DNA from: Semisulcospira habei
Taxonomy: Eukaryota > Mollusca > Gastropoda > Semisulcospiridae
Length of the DNA: 64,000 nt
Direction: 5' to 3'
Assembly (NCBI GenBank): GCA_036245525.1
Contig: BTPG01000007.1
Location: 121,620,172-121,684,171 of the forward strand
Within the stretch, counting starts at the first letter, position 1. Each line of letters starts with the position of its first letter. This document shows positions 60,869 through 64,000 of the stretch, one piece after another. Both the position numbers and the translations under genes were made by a program. The notes under the pieces are model-generated. The model did no database searches and was not told where the DNA came from. It saw only the letters and a list, made by a program, of their open reading frames with translations.

Positions 60869-61590
60869 TGCGCGCGCATGACTGAGTCCATAAGCGTAGC
60901 AATTTTGAATGGTGACTTTATAGATTGTTTATAGAGTGCGTTTTTTTTTTTTTAATTTTATTTTAATACTTTTTGTAAATTGCGTTTTTGTAATCAGTTA
61001 TTTTGTACAATTAGCTTTTGTTAAGCGCCTAGAGCTCTAATCCGAGCTTAGGTGCTATACAAGTACTCATTATTATTACAGCCACCTACGTGAGGGTCTT
61101 TAATGACAGGTGGCCTCTCATAAGGGTGGCCGCTCAAAATGGCTTCAAAACTGTTTTTCTTCTAATGGGAGGTAGGACCAAAGCACACTCTGACCCTACC
61201 GTGTCAATAGGACCAGCCCGACCAGTCTGGCATGCCAGACACAAGTTCCTCCGCCACTGAACTGAAATAAATCTGTGCGTTACATAGGCACAGTTTCTAT
61301 AACAACGCAATCTCATTTAGAAAACAGGAGACACTAAGAACGTTGCTGGTTAAAAAAAATAACGTATATATTTCATTTTGTTAGACGAATAAGTGATAGT
61401 GGACACAAATATAAAACCCTGTCATCGATCAAATAAGGCAGACAAAAAGACTTCTCCACATAAACAGGTCAGCCTCTGCATATCCGCGGTACACGTGAGC
61501 CACAAAGTCAGACCGCGCTACTGGTGATCCCGTTACTGCAGTGCAGAATTTACGTCTAGACTCGCGAAGGAAAACCACGTCGTGAGCAAA
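60869..61590. other. no gene recognised; possible SINE/LINE tail
   Basis: TTAAGCGCCTAGAGCTC and GGTGCTATACAAGTACTCAT with an ATT tail near 61020-61078 resemble the 3' end of a CR1/L2-type LINE, but no coding part remains. Confidence 0.4.
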
Positions 61591-61674
61591 AGGTCTTCGG
61601 GCAGGCGTCAGCCTTAGCTGGCCCGCGCACGGCCGTGCGCGGGCCAGCTAAGGCCGACGTCAGCCCGAGGACCT
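61591..61674. repeat. GC-rich palindrome, more intact copy
   Basis: AGGTCTTCGGGC and GCCCGAGGACCT are the outer arms; TTAGCTGGCCCGCGCACGG and its exact complement form the inner stem. It shares its core with 11971-12054, so it is a mobile family. Confidence 0.8.
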
Positions 61675-62004
61675 CACACCTGTGGGCGTTATATCCGATA
61701 CCGCAGTACATACTGAAACACGTAATACTGAAAGTGCAGCCCGTGATGCAATCTGAAATACGTCCTGCATATTTGCGCTGCGCTGTGATATTGATACTTA
61801 CGGTGCTAAGCCGCGAAGTAAAATCGAATAACAGGACTCAATTGTGCTTTTTCAGTAGTCACAACTTGTGAGCAACCACTTTTTTTTTTTTTTTTGGTTG
61901 GGGGGGGGGGGGGGGGGAGGCGGTGGGGGTGTGTGTGTGGAGGAAGCAAAAAGTGGTCTTAAAATACGGGTATTCTCTCAAGAGAACCTTGAAGGGGTGA
62001 AAAG

Positions 62005-62090
62005 TGTCACCTGTCATTACAGACTATCATTTAGGTGTGGCTACATCCACCTAAATGATGGTCTTTAATGACAGGTGACCTCTCAAAAAG
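62005..62090. repeat. inverted repeat of the GGTCTTTAATGACAGG family
   Basis: GTGTCACCTGTCATTACAGA and CTATCATTTAGGTG pair with CACCTAAATGATGGTC and TTTAATGACAGGTGAC. Single copies of the motif lie at 11441, 61083 and 62165, and a complement at 60745. Confidence 0.7.
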
Positions 62091-62352
62091 GCGGTCGCTC
62101 AAAACGGGTGTTCTCTCAAGAGAAGTCTCGAGGAGGGGAAAATACTCCTGTCATCACAGACCATCATTTTAGGTAGGTCTTTAACGACAAGTGATCTCTC
62201 ATAGGGTGGTCGCTCAGAACACGTTCTGCTTTACGCTCACTCCCCTAACCCCTCCCTCTCAAGCACGTCAATCTGAAGAACCGATGGAGCCAGTTTTGAT
62301 CAGCAAGTGCACAGATTATCATGAGCCCCTGCAGCTCTGTCCCATGAAAGCA

Positions 62353-62420
62353 AAAGACCACTTTTATGAAAAGCGAGATTTGTTATTGTATTATAATGAA
62401 AATCTCGCTTTTCACAAGAA
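62353..62420. repeat. short inverted repeat
   Basis: TGAAAAGCGAGATTTGTTA and AATCTCGCTTTTCA form arms of about 15 bp with an AT-rich loop. Confidence 0.6.
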
Positions 62421-62428
62421 AAATGGAA

Positions 62429-62645
62429 TGAACTCATTCTGCCCCGACACACCACAGCAAGACATGCATCGAGCATGATAGTTCAAGGGTGATGCCAGAA
62501 TAGCTTGGCGCCCATAGGCGCCAAGCTATTCTGGCACCACCCTTGAACTATCATGCTCGATCTGTCTCTAGAACAGCAATACGGGCAGTCCTTCAAGGGC
62601 AACTTACAAATTGGGGGATTTCGGTCCTCGGGTTCAATGTGTTAA
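62429..62645. mobile_element. palindromic MITE, family A (A9)
   Basis: A nearly full copy with a perfect hairpin core. The left target is TGAA, the right TTAA. Confidence 0.82.
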
Positions 62646-62787
62646 TGCCCTTTACAGGGCAGAGCTGCAGAGGCTCGCGAACATCTGTGTCTTGTAGACA
62701 TGCCGGTCGGTGAGGCTCCAGAGCTTAGCACCTTCTCTTGCAGACTGAAGAAGGAGCGGGATGAGGGACTTCTGGTTTTTCTTTTTT

Positions 62788-62858
62788 TAAATCTTAAACT
62801 CCCAGAACTAAATGACTTCCATTCTGCAGAATGGAAGTCATTTACTTCTGGGAGTTTC
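62788..62858. repeat. hairpin beside MITE C12
   Basis: AAACTCCCAGAACTAAATGA and TCATTTACTTCTGGGAGTTT surround the perfect centre TTCCATTCTGCAGAATGGAA. Confidence 0.75.
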
Positions 62859-63078
62859 ACCTTTATCATTCGGAATACACCAGTGTGTGAAATAAATTTG
62901 ACAAAAATATTGCAAGGGTAGTGCCAGAATAGCTTGGCGCCCATAGGCGCCAAGCTATTCTGGCACTACCCTTGAACTAAAGCCATTGGTCTATATCCTT
63001 ATCTGTAAATACTATAATGTAGCTTGCATAAGGCAGTGTACAGATTTGAAGCTTTTAGCCTCAGTATGATACGGGTTA
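62858..63078. mobile_element. palindromic MITE, family C (C12)
   Basis: The left end is decayed (ACCTTTATCATTCGG) and the right end is ACGGGTTAA. It is inserted next to a hairpin whose sequence AATGGAAGTCATTTA recurs on both sides. Confidence 0.78.
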
Positions 63079-63108
63079 AGAAAATGGAAGTCATTTAGTT
63101 TAGGAAAT

Positions 63109-63332
63109 TTAACCCATATCATGCTGAGGCTAAAAGCTTCAAATTTGTACACTGCCATATGCAAGCTACATTGTAGTATTTACAGATAAGGATATAGACC
63201 AATGGCTTTAGTTCAAGGGTGGTGCCAGAATAGCTAGGCGCCTAGAGGCGCCAAGCTATTCTGGCACTACCCTTGAACTATTTTAGTCACACTTATTTCA
63301 CACACTGGTGTATTCTGAATGATAAGGGTTAA
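63109..63332. mobile_element. palindromic MITE, family C (C13)
   Basis: A full TTAA-flanked copy only 30 bp from C12 and in opposite orientation. Confidence 0.85.
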
Positions 63333-64000
63333 AAGTTGAACCAATTTCAGAAGACAGCCCCTCTGCCAGTTACAACGACCTCCAGCGAGAACAGGAGCGG
63401 ATCAGTTACTTCCAGGGTGAAGGGGTGGGGTCGCGGACGGAGGGGTGGGGTGGGGTGTGGGTTTACAACTTTTAACCTGAGACAGATGGCGCCCGGAGGT
63501 CAGACATTGCTTTCCTCTAACCGAAAAAAAACCCCAAATAGAGGAGATGAAGGGGAGGGGAGGAAGGGGGGGGGGGGGATGGGGATGGGGGGAGGGTTGA
63601 ATGAGGAAAATCAAACTCTTATTGAAAACCCAAAATTGTCTTTAGCCATTGTGTCAGATCTAAACAGAGTTAGAAATATAATTTAAAAAGGGGTATTCAG
63701 AACGCTTCAATATGAGAAAAGAAATGGTCAAAAGTTCAACTGTTCTGCATAAACACATTTAGCACTGATGCCTTCCTTATTAAATACATTTGAACAATTG
63801 ACAACATGCAAACATACCGTATTACTCTTCAGAAAAAAATATAAAACACAATGAAAAATAATTTTGCAGTTATCTTAGGTTCAGTAAAATGATTGATTGT
63901 ACATTGCTTAACGTCCCGACAGCAACAAGGCTTTCTCAGGACGTGCCTGCACTGCTTGTGAAAAAAAAATAAACAGAACATTGAATGTATGTTGCCAGCC
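63333..64000. other. no gene recognised
   Basis: G-rich runs (63410-63460, 63550-63595) and, near 63893, TGATTGTACATTGCTTAACG TC-type sequence that may be a SINE body fragment. Confidence 0.35.

Overview
The window looks like nuclear DNA of a repeat-rich invertebrate, most likely a lophotrochozoan and probably a gastropod-like mollusc. The reasons are spliced genes with GT-AG introns, tRNA-derived SINEs, LINE remnants with microsatellite tails, long (CA)n, (AT)n and tetranucleotide tracts, and dozens of palindromic elements at TTAA sites. No bacterial-style operons are present. The phylum is an inference; nothing in the sequence proves it.

Region 1 (1-8.7 kb) holds the 5' two-thirds of a gamma-glutamyltransferase gene on the minus strand. 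Nine exons with matching splice phases (1170 nt, 390 codons) encode the tail, the type II membrane anchor and the N-terminal part of the enzyme. The catalytic threonine region lies beyond the left edge. The introns are full of small TTAA-flanked palindromes, a truncated SINE and a striking tetranucleotide mosaic.

Region 2 (8.7-14 kb) has no recognisable gene. It holds a solo LTR with a 5-bp target duplication, a 65-bp minisatellite and several hairpin elements.

Region 3 (14-31.4 kb) is dominated by two inverted, decayed copies of a Crypton-like tyrosine-recombinase gene with two zinc fingers, a recombinase domain and a Myb/SANT-like C-terminus. The minus copy (15.0-22.7 kb) is interrupted by two LINEs and a MITE. 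The plus copy (27.2-31.4 kb) keeps a normal intron but has two frameshifts and two stops. Between them lies a likely signal-peptide first exon (25873-26054).

Region 4 (32.5-54 kb) is a tandem segmental duplication (about 11.5 kb and 10.0 kb). Each unit carries one large exon of a single-pass membrane protein with Ig-like features. The upstream signal-peptide exon has exactly the right splice phase to join either copy, so the duplication may have produced alternative terminal exons. Insertions found in only one unit (a SINE in unit 1, a solo LTR in unit 2) date activity after the duplication.

Region 5 (54-64 kb) holds a decayed CR1/L2-like LINE with a minisatellite in its 3' region, an LTR fragment, more TTAA palindromes and long hairpins, with no convincing host gene.

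The most distinctive overall feature is a set of palindromic MITE families (called A to F here) sharing TTAA targets and CCC/CTC-type ends. Families A, B and C also share one hairpin core despite unrelated flanks. A filled/empty site comparison inside a satellite shows directly that family A duplicates TTAA on insertion. All exon boundaries and repeat edges were read by eye; no database search was possible.
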